A DNA stretch of 64,000 nt, taken from the NCBI GenBank assembly GCA_964653485.1, contig CAZZFF010000006.1, positions 34,597-98,596 on the forward strand. The letters are read 5' to 3'. Below the pieces are notes generated by a model that searched no databases, was not told the DNA's origin, and worked only from the letters and a program-made list of their open reading frames with translations. Numbering within the stretch: the stretch's first letter is position 1; each line of letters starts with the position of its first letter. Both the position numbers and the translations under genes were made by a program. Below, in pieces: positions 16,113 to 25,216 of the stretch. This DNA comes from CAVQND01 sp964653485. GTDB taxonomy: Bacteria; Verrucomicrobiota; Verrucomicrobiia; Limisphaerales; UBA8199.

Positions 16113-16370
16113 TTACGGGGCCGGCGCTGGAGCCTTCTGTGTCTGACCCGGAGCCGCATCGGCAGGCGGCGCTGCTGCTGGCGTCGATTTCTGGGGCAGT
16201 GAGTTGGTCGCTGCGAGAATACTTCGGGCAATTCCCTCCGCCTGAGAGCCCAGGTAAAGCCCTACGGCTCTCAATTCGGACTCGGTGAGATCGATGTGCG
16301 CAACGCCGTAAACCGGATAATTGGGCTGCCCATCGGGGGCATCCCAGAAAGAGACCTTGAATTCAATCAT
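16113..16370 (-). CDS. Small protein with Pro/Ala-rich tail, unknown function
   Basis: The 85-residue product reads MIEFKVSFWDAPDGQPNYPV, then HIDLTESELRAVGLYLGSQA, and ends in a low-complexity PAAAPPADAAPGQTQKAPAP tail. The ordered first half is more protein-like than the overlapping plus-strand frame at 16019-16288, so the minus strand is chosen. It sits 55 bp inside the right end of the transposon. No family is recognised. Confidence 0.4.
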   Translation of the reverse strand: MIEFKVSFWDAPDGQPNYPVYGVAHIDLTESELRAVGLYLGSQAEGIARSILAATNSLPQKSTPAAAPPADAAPGQTQKAPAPAP

Positions 16371-16442
16371 AATGTGGCTTTTCGTTCAGGCCCCGGTTTA
16401 CGGCGCAACGCAAAAAACGTCAAATCAAATTAGGACACCACC

Positions 16443-16450
16443 GGATTGTC
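16443..16450. repeat. Target-site duplication, right copy
   Basis: GGATTGTC directly follows the right inverted repeat and equals 13362-13369. The 250 bp from here to the tricorn start contain no separate gene that I can support; the frame from ATG 16495 is an N-terminal extension of the tricorn frame. Confidence 0.85.
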
Positions 16451-16701
16451 GCGCCTCTTGACGCCGCGCTGCGGTTTTGGCAAACAAATAGACTATGTCA
16501 ACCGCCGTTGAAAGAGAAGCCGCGCCAGGATCGGCCCCTGAGTCCAAAACGAGTCCCGAAATCGAACAGTTCGTCGTGAGCGGTGAGCGGAGGACGAGGT
16601 TTGGGGAGTCCATCCATGGCCGCGAGGGTGGCCGCGGCGTATGGAGAGCAAGCGCGCCGGCACACGCGCGGGGCGCATCGGGCGGGACGACGGTCCCAGT
16701 A

Positions 16702-19700
16702 ATGCCGAGGCTGACGCTGGTTCTGCTGGCGATTGCGGCGCTGATCGAGGGCGGTTCCAACCTGGTTGGCGCCGAGGAGGCCCGGTTGCTGCGGTTTCCG
16801 GCGATTCATGGGGAGCAACTGGTGTTCGGGTACGCGGGCGACTTGTTCACGGTCCCGGCCAAGGGCGGGCTGGCCCGGCGTTTGACCAGCGACGTGGGCT
16901 ACGAGATGTTTCCTCGTTTCTCGCCGGACGGCAAGTGGATCGCGTTCACGGGGCAGTATGACGGGAACACCGAGGTGTACTTGATGCCCGCCGAGGGGGG
17001 AGTGCCCAAGCGGTTGACCTACACGGCCACCCTGGAACGGGACGACGTGTCGGACCGCATGGGTCCGAACAACATCGTGATGACGTGGCGGGATGCCAAG
17101 ACGATTATTTTTCGGTCCAGGCGCGCCGATTGGAACCCATTCAGGGGACATCTCTTTTCTGTTTCCGTGGAGGGCGGATTGCCGGAGGAGTTGCCTCTGC
17201 CTCGAGGGGGCTGGTGCTCGTTTTCTCCGGACCAGAAGCAACTGGCGTATAATCGGGTCTTTCGCGAGTTCCGCACGTGGAAGCGCTACCGCGGCGGCCA
17301 GGCGGATGATATATGGATTTACGATTTCGAGAACAAGACGACCCAGAGGGTGACCGACGACCCCGCGCAGGACGTGTTTCCGATGTGGCACGGGGAGAGC
17401 ATTTATTTTCTGTCGGACCGTGACGAGAGCCGGCGGATGAACCTGTTTGCGTACGATACCAAGACGAAGAGCACCCGGCAGGTGACTCACTTCAACGACT
17501 TTGACATCAAGTTCCCCTCTTTGGGGGACACGGCCATCGTCTTCGAGAAGGGCGGGTGGATTTACCGCATGGATTTCGACGGGGAACGGGTCGTGCAGGT
17601 CCCGATCGAGGTCCACGAGGACTTTGCGATTGGGCGGGGCCATCTGATCGACGTGAGCAAGTCGGCGACCAGCGGCGATATTGCGCCGGACGGTTCCCGC
17701 GCGGTGTTTGTGGCGCGGGGCGACATCTTCACCGTCCCGGCCAAGCACGGCCCCACGCGGAACCTGACGCAGACCCCGGGGGTTCACGAGCGCGAGGCGG
17801 TGTGGTCGCCGGACGGCAAGTGGATAGCGTACATCGGGGACGCCAGCGGCGAGGATGAGATTTACATTCGCCCGCAGGACGGCGGGGGCACGCCCACGCG
17901 CTTGACGAGCAACGGAGACACGTACAAGTATTCGCCGGCCTGGTCGCCGGACTCGAAGCGGGTCCTATGGTCCGACAAGAAGAACCGGCTGCAATTCGTC
18001 GATGCGGCCACGAAAGAGGTCACGCTCGTGGACCAGTCGGCGGCGTGGGAAATCCGTGACTACACCTGGGCGCCGGACAGCCAATGGATAGCTTACACGC
18101 GCCCGGAGCAACTCCGCTTCGCGAACATTCATCTCTACTCGTTGGCGACGAGGGAGAGGGTCCAGGCCACGGATGGGTGGTTCCAGGTCGGCGGGCCCGA
18201 GTTCAGCTCGGACGGCAAGTTCCTGTTCTTTCTTTCGGAGCGGAGCTTCAACCCGACCTACGGCCAGACCGAGTGGAACCATGTCTATACCGATATGCAG
18301 AAGATTTACCTGCTGACGCTGGCCAAGGAGGTCAAGTCGCCATTCGCCCCGAAGAGCGACGAGGTCAAGATCGCGGGCGAGGACGAGAAAAAGGAGGGCA
18401 AGAAGGCGGAGGGAGAGAACAAAGGCGGCTCCCAGGCGCCTTCGGAGACGGCCAAGACGAACGAGGTCAAGAAGGTGACGGTCAAGGTGGACGCGGAGGG
18501 TTTGCAGCAGCGCGTCGCCGTGCTGCCGGCGCCGGCGTCCAGCTACGATCATCTGACCTCTGTGGGCGACAAACTGTACTACGTCCGCAAAGAGAAGCTG
18601 TTCTTCTATGACTTTGAAAAGGAGAAGGAGACCGAGCTGGGGGATTTTGGAAGCTACCAGGTCTCGGCGAACCAGAAGAAGATGCTGGTCTCCAAGAGCG
18701 GGTCTTTTTCGATCATCGACCTGCCGACCGCCAAGATCGAGGCGAAGGAAACGCTCGATTTGGGCGATCTCAAGGTCCGCCTGGACAGGCGCGCGGAGTG
18801 GGAGCAGATGTATCAGGAATGCTGGCGGCAGATGCGGGACTTCGTGTACGACCCGAACTTGCACGGGGTGGACTGGCAGGGCATCCGCAAGCTTTATGAG
18901 CCGCTGGTCGGCTACGTGGAGCATCGAGCCGACCTGACTTATATCATTGGAGAGATGATCGGCGAGTTGAACCTGGGGCATTGTTATGTCGGAGGCGGGG
19001 ACTATCCCAAGCCGGAGCGCATTCCGGTGGGGTTGCTTGGCGCCGTGCTGGTCCGCCACGCCCCTTCCGGCTTCTACCAGGTCGCCGAGATTCTCCCGGG
19101 CCAGAACTGGGACAAGAGCCTGCGGTCGCCTCTGACGGAGATCGGGGTGAATGTGAAGACGGGAGATTTCATCGTGGCGGTCGATGGGAAGCCGGCGGAC
19201 CAGATGACCGACATTTATTCGGCCCTGGTCGGGAAGGCCAACAAACAGGTGACGCTGCGGGTCAACAGCGCGCCAAAGGCCGAAGGCGCGCACGACGAGG
19301 TCGTCATCCCGACGGCGGATGAGCAGGACCTTTACTATCTGAAGTGGATTCAAGGGAACATCGAGAAAGTCAACAAAGCGACGGACGGCAAGGCGGGCTA
19401 CGTTCACATCCGGGACATGCAGACCGAGGGGCTGAACGACTTCACGAAGTTCTTCTATCCCCAACTTTACAAGGAGGCGCTGATCGTGGACGTGCGGGGC
19501 AACGGCGGGGGGAGCGTGTCACCCCAGATCATCGAGCGGCTCCGGCGGGAGCCCGCGTTCTGGACGATCTCCCGCAACGGCGCTGTGGGGGTTGATCCGA
19601 GCGGGATGGCCCTGGGTCCCAAGGTGCTGCTGCTTGATCAGTTCAGCGCCAGCGACGGCGACATTGTGGCTTACCGGTTCAAGAAGTACAAGCTCGGGCC

Positions 19701-19995
19701 GGTGATCGGGCTTCGGAGTTGGGGCGGTGTGGTGGGCATCCGGGGGTCGCTGCCCTTGCTCGATGGCGGTTATCTCAACCGCCCCGAGTTTTCGCGCTTC
19801 GACCTCGAGGGTCGAGAGTGGATTATGGAAGGCAAAGGGGTCGAGCCGGACATTGTCGTCGATAACGATCCGGCGCATGAATACGCCGGCGTGGACGACC
19901 AACTGAATCGGGCCATAGACGAGATCAAATCGGCGCTGGCCAGGAACCCGGTGCGCATTCCCCAGCCCCCGCCCTACCCGGACAAGCACAAGTAG
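16702..19995 (+). CDS. Secreted tricorn-protease homologue (peptidase S41 family)
   Basis: From ATG 16702 the product is 1,097 residues with the signal peptide PRLTLVLLAIAALIEGGSNL. In-frame ATG 16495 would bury that leader behind 69 residues. Two WD/beta-propeller blocks (FSPDGKWIAF, WSPDGKWIAYIG repeats) are followed by a Lys/Glu-rich linker, a C1 helical domain, a PDZ domain (about 790-860) and the S41 protease core. His760 is in LGHCYVGGG and Ser984-Asp985 in FSASDGD. The Ser before the catalytic His in Thermoplasma tricorn is Gly here. Tricorn cuts peptides made by the proteasome; this one is extracytoplasmic. The M1 aminopeptidase follows after 94 bp. Confidence 0.92.
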   Translation: MPRLTLVLLAIAALIEGGSNLVGAEEARLLRFPAIHGEQLVFGYAGDLFTVPAKGGLARRLTSDVGYEMFPRFSPDGKWIAFTGQYDGNTEVYLMPAEGGVPKRLTYTATLERDDVSDRMGPNNIVMTWRDAKTIIFRSRRADWNPFRGHLFSVSVEGGLPEELPLPRGGWCSFSPDQKQLAYNRVFREFRTWKRYRGGQADDIWIYDFENKTTQRVTDDPAQDVFPMWHGESIYFLSDRDESRRMNLFAYDTKTKSTRQVTHFNDFDIKFPSLGDTAIVFEKGGWIYRMDFDGERVVQVPIEVHEDFAIGRGHLIDVSKSATSGDIAPDGSRAVFVARGDIFTVPAKHGPTRNLTQTPGVHEREAVWSPDGKWIAYIGDASGEDEIYIRPQDGGGTPTRLTSNGDTYKYSPAWSPDSKRVLWSDKKNRLQFVDAATKEVTLVDQSAAWEIRDYTWAPDSQWIAYTRPEQLRFANIHLYSLATRERVQATDGWFQVGGPEFSSDGKFLFFLSERSFNPTYGQTEWNHVYTDMQKIYLLTLAKEVKSPFAPKSDEVKIAGEDEKKEGKKAEGENKGGSQAPSETAKTNEVKKVTVKVDAEGLQQRVAVLPAPASSYDHLTSVGDKLYYVRKEKLFFYDFEKEKETELGDFGSYQVSANQKKMLVSKSGSFSIIDLPTAKIEAKETLDLGDLKVRLDRRAEWEQMYQECWRQMRDFVYDPNLHGVDWQGIRKLYEPLVGYVEHRADLTYIIGEMIGELNLGHCYVGGGDYPKPERIPVGLLGAVLVRHAPSGFYQVAEILPGQNWDKSLRSPLTEIGVNVKTGDFIVAVDGKPADQMTDIYSALVGKANKQVTLRVNSAPKAEGAHDEVVIPTADEQDLYYLKWIQGNIEKVNKATDGKAGYVHIRDMQTEGLNDFTKFFYPQLYKEALIVDVRGNGGGSVSPQIIERLRREPAFWTISRNGAVGVDPSGMALGPKVLLLDQFSASDGDIVAYRFKKYKLGPVIGLRSWGGVVGIRGSLPLLDGGYLNRPEFSRFDLEGREWIMEGKGVEPDIVVDNDPAHEYAGVDDQLNRAIDEIKSALARNPVRIPQPPPYPDKHK

Positions 19996-20089
19996 GCCGC
20001 ACAGCCGCCAATGGAAGCCAAGAAGGTCGAATGTATGTGGAGGCCGGCCGCGCCGCAGGCAATGTCAGCACCACGGAACTAAACCAAAA

Positions 20090-22816
20090 ATGAAAAAGCC
20101 GCAGAAGATGGGTGGTTGGGAATATATACCGTCGAGAGGGCCGGAGGATGCGAGGGCGCATCAAATCCTGGCTTCTTTCGTGTCCTTGCTGGTCCTGGTC
20201 CTTTGGGCGGGCGGCACACGGGCGGAAGAGGACTCGGCCGGCCTCGAATGCCGGGAGTCGGCGCGGTTCGCGGCACCGGGCGATTCGGGTGTCCGCCGGC
20301 AATACGCTGCCGACCGCGAGGTGGAAGTTCTGCACCTGGCATTGGACGTGACCCCGGATTTCAAGCAGCGCACGATCGAAGGCAAGGCCACGCTCCGCTT
20401 CCGGCCGGTGGCGCGCCCCGTGCGCGAACTCAAGCTGGACGCCGTCGGCCTGGACGTACATTCGGTGACAGCCACCGAGAAACTGCGGGCGTGGCAGGTG
20501 ACGGCGGAGAACGTCGTCCTGACCTTCGAGGCCCCCGTCGCCGCGGGCCGGGAGGTGAGCCTGACGGTTGTTTACCGGGCCGAGCCCGTCCAGGGACTTT
20601 ATTTTCGGACGCCGGAGCAGGGCTACAAGCCGGGGGACACTCACCTCTTTAGCCAGGGCGAGGAGATCGAGGCGCGCCACTGGTATCCGTGTTTGGATTC
20701 GCCGAACGTGAAATTCACCTCGGAGGTCACCTGCCGGGTGCCTGCGGGAATGACCGTGATTTCCAACGGCCGGATGACGAGCCGGGAGGCGGACCCGGCG
20801 ACGGGGCTGGTGGCGGTGCATTGGTCGCAGGAGAAGCCGCACGCGAACTACCTCGTTACGCTGGCAGCCGGTTATTTCACGAAGCTGGAGGCCAAACACA
20901 GGGACCTGCCGCTGGCTTTTTATACGCCGCCTTCGGAGGCCAAAGAGGCGGCGGCCTCGTTCCGCGACACGGTGGACATGGTCGAGTTCTTCGAGCAGGA
21001 GATCGGGGTGCCTTATCCGTGGGCCAAGTACGACCAGGTGTGCGTCAATGACTTCGTGGCGGGCGGGATGGAGAACACGAGCGCCACGACCCTGACCGAC
21101 CGCACGCTCTTCACCGAGGCAACGGAGAACTTGCGGGAGAGCGACGGGCTGATGTCGCACGAGCTGGCGCACCAATGGTTCGGAGACCTGGTCACGTGCA
21201 AAGACTGGAGCCACATCTGGCTCAACGAGGGGTTCGCCACTTACTACGAGTCGCTCTACGACGCGCACAAGAACGGGCGCGAGGCGATGCTCTACGAACT
21301 CTACCAGCGGGCGCGCATGATTACAGGCATCCCCGACGACACCCAGGCGATCGTCCGGCGGACTTATGACAAACCGGGCGACATGTTCGGCTACCTCTCC
21401 TACCCCAAGGCGAGCTGGGTCCTGCACATGCTCCGCTCGGACCTGGGGCCGGACCTCTACCGCCAATGTGTGCGGACCTACCTTCAGCGCCACCAGTTCG
21501 GCAACGTGGTCACGGAGGATCTTCGCGCCGTTATCGAGGAACTTTCGGGCCGGTCGTTCGACCAGTTTTTCGATCAATGGCTCTACCACGGTCATCATCC
21601 TGAAATCGAGGCCACGTATAGTTGGGATGAAACGGCGCGCCTCGCCAAGGTCTCGCTCCGCCAGACGCAGAAGCTCAGCGACAACGTCCTGCTTTTCAAT
21701 TTTCCGCTCGCCATTCGCTTCAAAGGCCGGTTCGGCGCGATTGACCGCGCCATCCAGGTGTCTCAAAAGGAAGAGGACTTCTATTTCCCCCTGGATTCCG
21801 CGCCGGAGAGCGTCAGGCTCGACCCGGACTACACGCTGCTGGCCAAGCTCACGTTCAACGTGCCGAACCCCATGCTCCGGGCACAACTTGCGGACAAGGA
21901 CGACATGATTGGACGCCTGCTGGCCATCGAGCAGTTTTCGGGCCGGCGCGACCGGGAAAGCGTGGCCTTGCTCCGCAACGCGCTCAACAACGACGCGTTT
22001 TACGGCGTCCGCCTCGAAGCGGCCAAAGCGCTCCGCGCCATCCATTCCGAGGAATCGCTGACCGCGTTGCTGGATTCCGCAAAACAAAAGGACGCCCGTG
22101 TCCGCCTGGAGGTCGTGAGCTGCCTGGGGGGGTTCTACGCCCCAAGCGCCTGTGCGGCCGCCGGGCGGGTCCTGGACTCCGAGAAGAACCCCGACATCGT
22201 GGCTGCCGCCATCCGCAATCTCGCTTGCTATGGCTCGTCCGAGACGCACCAACTCCTGCTCCGGTTCCTCGGTTCCGATTCCTACCGCAACGAGGTGGCC
22301 AATGCGGCCATCGCCGCAATGCGCTCGGAGGACGACCCCGCCTTCCTGCCGCCGCTCATGGAGACCCTCTCCAAGCGCGGGGCCGATTTGACTTCCCCCG
22401 GATTGGGGCGGGGCCTCGAAACGGTGGCTTACCTGGCGCGGAACGAGGAGAAAAAGGATGTGGAGCGTGAATTCCTGCTCCGGCACCTGAATGACAAGAG
22501 GCGATCCGTTCAACTGGCGGCGATCAACGCGCTGGGCACTTTGGGAGATGCCAGCGCGATTCCCGTCCTCCAGACCTTCGCGACCGCCGCGAAAGGCGTC
22601 CCGGAGCAAACCGCCGCGGAGCGGGCGGTTGCCGAACTTCGAGCCGGGCGCAAGCCGGTGGATGATTTCAAGAACCTGCGCCAGGAAGTCCTCGACCTGC
22701 AGAAGGCCAACCGTGACTTGCGCAAAGACCTGGACGACCTTAAGACGAAGCTCGATGCCACCGTCGCGAAGCCCCCGCCGCCCGCAGCGAAGAAGCTCCT
22801 TTCAGGCAAACATTAG
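20090..22816 (+). CDS. Secreted M1 aminopeptidase with C-terminal HEAT repeats
   Basis: The 908-residue protein has an N-terminal hydrophobic leader (HQILASFVSLLVLVLWAGGT), the exopeptidase motif VAGGMENTSA (GAMEN variant) and the zinc motif HELAHQWFGD (His357, Glu358, His361) with Glu380 in WLNEGFATYY. From about residue 600 the sequence becomes HEAT/armadillo-like (LLRNALNNDAFYGVRLEAAK, RLEVVSCLGGFY) and ends in a coiled-coil tail with LRKDLDDLKTKLD. M1 enzymes remove N-terminal residues from peptides. It lies directly behind the tricorn gene, and tricorn cofactors F2 and F3 in Thermoplasma are also M1 enzymes. Confidence 0.93.
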   Translation: MKKPQKMGGWEYIPSRGPEDARAHQILASFVSLLVLVLWAGGTRAEEDSAGLECRESARFAAPGDSGVRRQYAADREVEVLHLALDVTPDFKQRTIEGKATLRFRPVARPVRELKLDAVGLDVHSVTATEKLRAWQVTAENVVLTFEAPVAAGREVSLTVVYRAEPVQGLYFRTPEQGYKPGDTHLFSQGEEIEARHWYPCLDSPNVKFTSEVTCRVPAGMTVISNGRMTSREADPATGLVAVHWSQEKPHANYLVTLAAGYFTKLEAKHRDLPLAFYTPPSEAKEAAASFRDTVDMVEFFEQEIGVPYPWAKYDQVCVNDFVAGGMENTSATTLTDRTLFTEATENLRESDGLMSHELAHQWFGDLVTCKDWSHIWLNEGFATYYESLYDAHKNGREAMLYELYQRARMITGIPDDTQAIVRRTYDKPGDMFGYLSYPKASWVLHMLRSDLGPDLYRQCVRTYLQRHQFGNVVTEDLRAVIEELSGRSFDQFFDQWLYHGHHPEIEATYSWDETARLAKVSLRQTQKLSDNVLLFNFPLAIRFKGRFGAIDRAIQVSQKEEDFYFPLDSAPESVRLDPDYTLLAKLTFNVPNPMLRAQLADKDDMIGRLLAIEQFSGRRDRESVALLRNALNNDAFYGVRLEAAKALRAIHSEESLTALLDSAKQKDARVRLEVVSCLGGFYAPSACAAAGRVLDSEKNPDIVAAAIRNLACYGSSETHQLLLRFLGSDSYRNEVANAAIAAMRSEDDPAFLPPLMETLSKRGADLTSPGLGRGLETVAYLARNEEKKDVEREFLLRHLNDKRRSVQLAAINALGTLGDASAIPVLQTFATAAKGVPEQTAAERAVAELRAGRKPVDDFKNLRQEVLDLQKANRDLRKDLDDLKTKLDATVAKPPPPAAKKLLSGKH

Positions 22817-22908
22817 CCGCAATTCCACAAATCAAGCTCCGCTGCGACCGCGAGAAACCCAAGCTGTGTCCCGTCACGGGCCGGAGTTCGAGCATTCTTG
22901 TTTGGCGG

Positions 22909-22937
22909 TTGACAAGCCCGCGCAGTGAACACAGAAT
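22909..22937 (+). promoter_or_regulatory. Promoter of higBA
   Basis: TTGACA (22909-22914), a 17-bp spacer and CAGAAT (22932-22937) form a good sigma-70-type promoter. The predicted transcript start falls on or next to the GTG start at 22944, so the mRNA may be leaderless. Confidence 0.65.
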
Positions 22938-22943
22938 GTATGC

Positions 22944-23252
22944 GTGCGGATCATTAAGGAAAAGTTCCTCCGCGACTCGGCGGAACAACATCCGAAGGCC
23001 GCGAGGTACTTGGCTGCCTGGACGGCGACCGTGCGAGCTGCTCAGTGGCGAAGCATGGCTGACGTACGCCATAGCTATGGCAGCGCGGACGTCGTACGTG
23101 TCCGCAGTGGCAGGCCGGTGGTCGTGTTCAACGCCTGCGGGAACAGCTATCGGCTGGTCGTGGCTCTGCACTTCAACAGCCGGATGGCCTACATGCTCCG
23201 GTTTCTCACGCACGCAGAATACGACCGGGACAACTGGAAAGACGAATTATGA
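22944..23252 (+). CDS. higB: HigB-type mRNA interferase toxin
   Basis: The 102-residue protein (VRIIKEKFLRDSAEQHPKAA, WRSMADVRHSYGSADVVRVR, VVFNACGNSYRLVVALHFNS) fits the HigB_toxin family of RelE-like ribosome-dependent RNases. It precedes an antitoxin gene with a helix-turn-helix domain, the toxin-first order of higBA. The stop overlaps the antitoxin ATG by four bases. GTG 22944 has no ribosome-binding site and sits 6 bases after a -10 box. Confidence 0.9.
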   Translation: MRIIKEKFLRDSAEQHPKAARYLAAWTATVRAAQWRSMADVRHSYGSADVVRVRSGRPVVVFNACGNSYRLVVALHFNSRMAYMLRFLTHAEYDRDNWKDEL

Positions 23253-23674
23253 ACACCAGGACGAAACGTGGCTTCAAGGAACTGCCGAAGGACTACGCAA
23301 ACCTTTGCCGGGTCTTGCTGCCGCGCCCCATCCACGACGCAGTGGACTACGCGAACATGGTGGAAGTAACCGATGCGATGGTGTTGTGGCACGACGAGTT
23401 CACCCGCGACCAAGCAGACTATTTTGACCTGCTTTGCACCCTCCTCGAAGAATACGACTCGACACACGTGAGGTGGCCGAAAGTGACGGGAGTGGACGCG
23501 CTTAAGCACCTCCTCGGCGAGCAAGGGCTTGTGGCGGCGGACCTCTCACGGCTCTTGGGCGGCAGCCGCAATCTGGGTGCGATGATTCTGCGCGGTGAGC
23601 GAAAGCTGACGCTCAATCACGTCCGCACGCTCGCAAAGCATTTTGCGGTGTCCGCCGATCTGTTCCTGGCGTGA
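23249..23674 (+). CDS. higA: HigA-type antitoxin
   Basis: The 141-residue protein has an N-terminal toxin-binding part and a C-terminal Xre-like helix-turn-helix (GVDALKHLLGEQGLVAADLS, LLGGSRNLGAMILRGERKLT, ADLFLA). HigA proteins neutralise HigB and repress the operon promoter, likely the one at 22909-22937. Its ATG overlaps the higB stop (ATGA). Confidence 0.9.
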   Translation: MNTRTKRGFKELPKDYANLCRVLLPRPIHDAVDYANMVEVTDAMVLWHDEFTRDQADYFDLLCTLLEEYDSTHVRWPKVTGVDALKHLLGEQGLVAADLSRLLGGSRNLGAMILRGERKLTLNHVRTLAKHFAVSADLFLA

Positions 23675-23775
23675 AGGCGGCCGCTCCGCATCGGCTCAAA
23701 GCGCGAGGACGCGGGCGATAGCTCCTTGTGCTTGAACGAGAGGCAGGCGGAAGTAAGCTCCTCCGGCACAAACGT

Positions 23776-25116
23776 ATGGCAACATCCAGCCCGACTTTTT
23801 TGAACCGGTTGGTGGAACCGGTCATGGCGATCTTCGGCTTAGGCCGCGCCCTGGCGCTCACTATTGTCGCCGTGGTAGGCACGATCGTGATCTTAGCGTT
23901 CTTTTGGTTCTTCTACTCGGCTCCGCCCCGCCGGATTGTCATTACCAGCGGTGTGGCGGGAAGCAGTTTCCAGACAAACGCGGTGAAGTACCGCGAATTT
24001 CTCGCGCGCAGAGGGGTCACTCTGAAGATTCTTGCTTCGGAAGGGTCTCTGCAGAACCTGCAGCGGCTCAATGATCCGTCGATCCATGTCGACGTTGGAT
24101 TCGTTCAGGGCGGGATTACCAACGTCGCGGACCGGCTCAAACTCGTTTCGCTTGGGAGCGTTTCCTACGAGCCGCTGCTTGTCTTTTACAAGGGTTCCAA
24201 GTCGTTGGCGTTGCTTTCGGAATTGGAAGGCAAGCGATTGGACGTTGGGCCGGTGGGCAGCGGCACGCGGGCCCTGGCCCTGGCGCTCCTGGAACTCAAC
24301 GGGATCAGGCCCGGCGGCAAGACGGCGTTCGCCGACCTGAAGGCCGCCGATCCGGCCAAGGCGCTCGAAGAGGGCGATGTTGACGCGGTGTTTGTGATGG
24401 GGGATTCCGCGTCACCGCAGCTCATGAGCCGTCTCCTGCGGACTCCGGGAGTCCATCTCATGGACTTCACCCAGGCCGACGCTTATATCCGCCGCATCGG
24501 TTACCTTACCAAGCTCGAATTGCCGAGGGGCTGCCTCGATTTCGGCAAGGACATTCCGCCGCAGGATGTGCATCTTCTGAGTCCCACGGTCGAACTGCTC
24601 GCCCGGCCTGACTTGCACCCGGTGCTATGCGACTTGTTGATCGAGGCGGCGCAGGAGGTGAATGGGAACGCCGGCTTGTTCAAGCGGAAGGGGGAGTTTC
24701 CCGCACCGCACGAGCATGAATATCCGATCAGCCCCGAAGCCACCCGCTATTACAAATCCGGCAAGAGCTTTTTCTATCGCTCGCTGCCGTTCGGGCTGGC
24801 GAGCGTTGTCAACCGTGTTCTTTTTGTGTTCGTGCCATTGCTGGTTTTGCTAATCCCCGGCTTGCGGAGCATTCCCTTTTTCTTGACGCTACGGGTCAAG
24901 TTGCGCTTTTACAAGTGGTACGGCGCCTTGCTGGGCATAGAGCGGGAGATGTTGGGGCCGCTGACTGAGCAGGAGCGCCAGCGATTAATCGTCCGCCTGG
25001 CTGAGATCGAGGCTGCCGTCAGCCAAATGAAAGTGCCCATCTCGTCCGCGGACCAGTTCTATGGTCTGCGCGGCAATATCGACTCCGTGCGCGACCGGTT
25101 GTCGCGTTCGGACTAG
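23776..25116 (+). CDS. Membrane-anchored TAXI-family solute-binding protein
   Basis: The 446-residue protein begins with a membrane segment (LALTIVAVVGTIVILAFFWF, about 25-44), then the TAXI fold: RRIVITSGVAGSSFQTNAVK, VDVGFVQGG, DVGPVGSGTRALALALLELN. A second membrane segment, VLFVFVPLLVLLIPGL, lies near residue 360, followed by a helical cytoplasmic tail. TAXI proteins normally feed TRAP transporters with glutamate or dicarboxylates, but no DctQ/DctM genes are nearby. The double membrane anchor also argues for a sensor or structural role. ATG 23776 is preferred over GTG 23728. Confidence 0.85.
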   Translation: MATSSPTFLNRLVEPVMAIFGLGRALALTIVAVVGTIVILAFFWFFYSAPPRRIVITSGVAGSSFQTNAVKYREFLARRGVTLKILASEGSLQNLQRLNDPSIHVDVGFVQGGITNVADRLKLVSLGSVSYEPLLVFYKGSKSLALLSELEGKRLDVGPVGSGTRALALALLELNGIRPGGKTAFADLKAADPAKALEEGDVDAVFVMGDSASPQLMSRLLRTPGVHLMDFTQADAYIRRIGYLTKLELPRGCLDFGKDIPPQDVHLLSPTVELLARPDLHPVLCDLLIEAAQEVNGNAGLFKRKGEFPAPHEHEYPISPEATRYYKSGKSFFYRSLPFGLASVVNRVLFVFVPLLVLLIPGLRSIPFFLTLRVKLRFYKWYGALLGIEREMLGPLTEQERQRLIVRLAEIEAAVSQMKVPISSADQFYGLRGNIDSVRDRLSRSD

Positions 25117-25181
25117 GGAGCCGTGGTGGCGGGAGGGCATTGAACAGGGGTTTCAGTGCCCTGGCGTCTCAGATGATGTGC

Positions 25182-25210
25182 TTGCGGACCAACTTCCTTT
25201 CGTTCAATGT
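25182..25210 (+). promoter_or_regulatory. Probable promoter of the nucleotidyltransferase gene
   Basis: TTGCGG (25182-25187), 17 bp, CAATGT (25205-25210), then 6 bases to ATG 25217. The spacing again predicts a leaderless message. Confidence 0.45.
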
Positions 25211-25216
25211 TCCATT

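Larger units (their letters stand above)
13370..16442. mobile_element. Complete IS1-family transposon with passenger genes (3,073 bp)
   Basis: The left end GGTAGTGTCCTAATTTGA (13370-13387) and the inverse of the right end GGTGGTGTCCTAATTTGA (16425-16442) match at 17 of 18 bases. Both are flanked by the direct repeat GGATTGTC. Inside are an IS1-type transposase (14760-15602), a helix-rich membrane protein gene, a small DNA-binding-like gene, a tRNA-like remnant, a frameshifted passenger and a small minus-strand gene. Ends beginning GGT and an 8-bp duplication fit the IS1 family, yet typical IS1 elements are only 0.7-1 kb, so this is an unusually loaded derivative. The intact ends and duplication suggest a fairly recent insertion. 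Confidence 0.88.

Noticed and set aside
16019..16288. Plus-strand frame of 89 codons
   Set aside because: The overlapping minus-strand frame looks more protein-like, and neither strand has strong support.
16495..16701. N-terminal extension of the tricorn gene
   Set aside because: It would place 69 low-complexity residues before a clear signal peptide.
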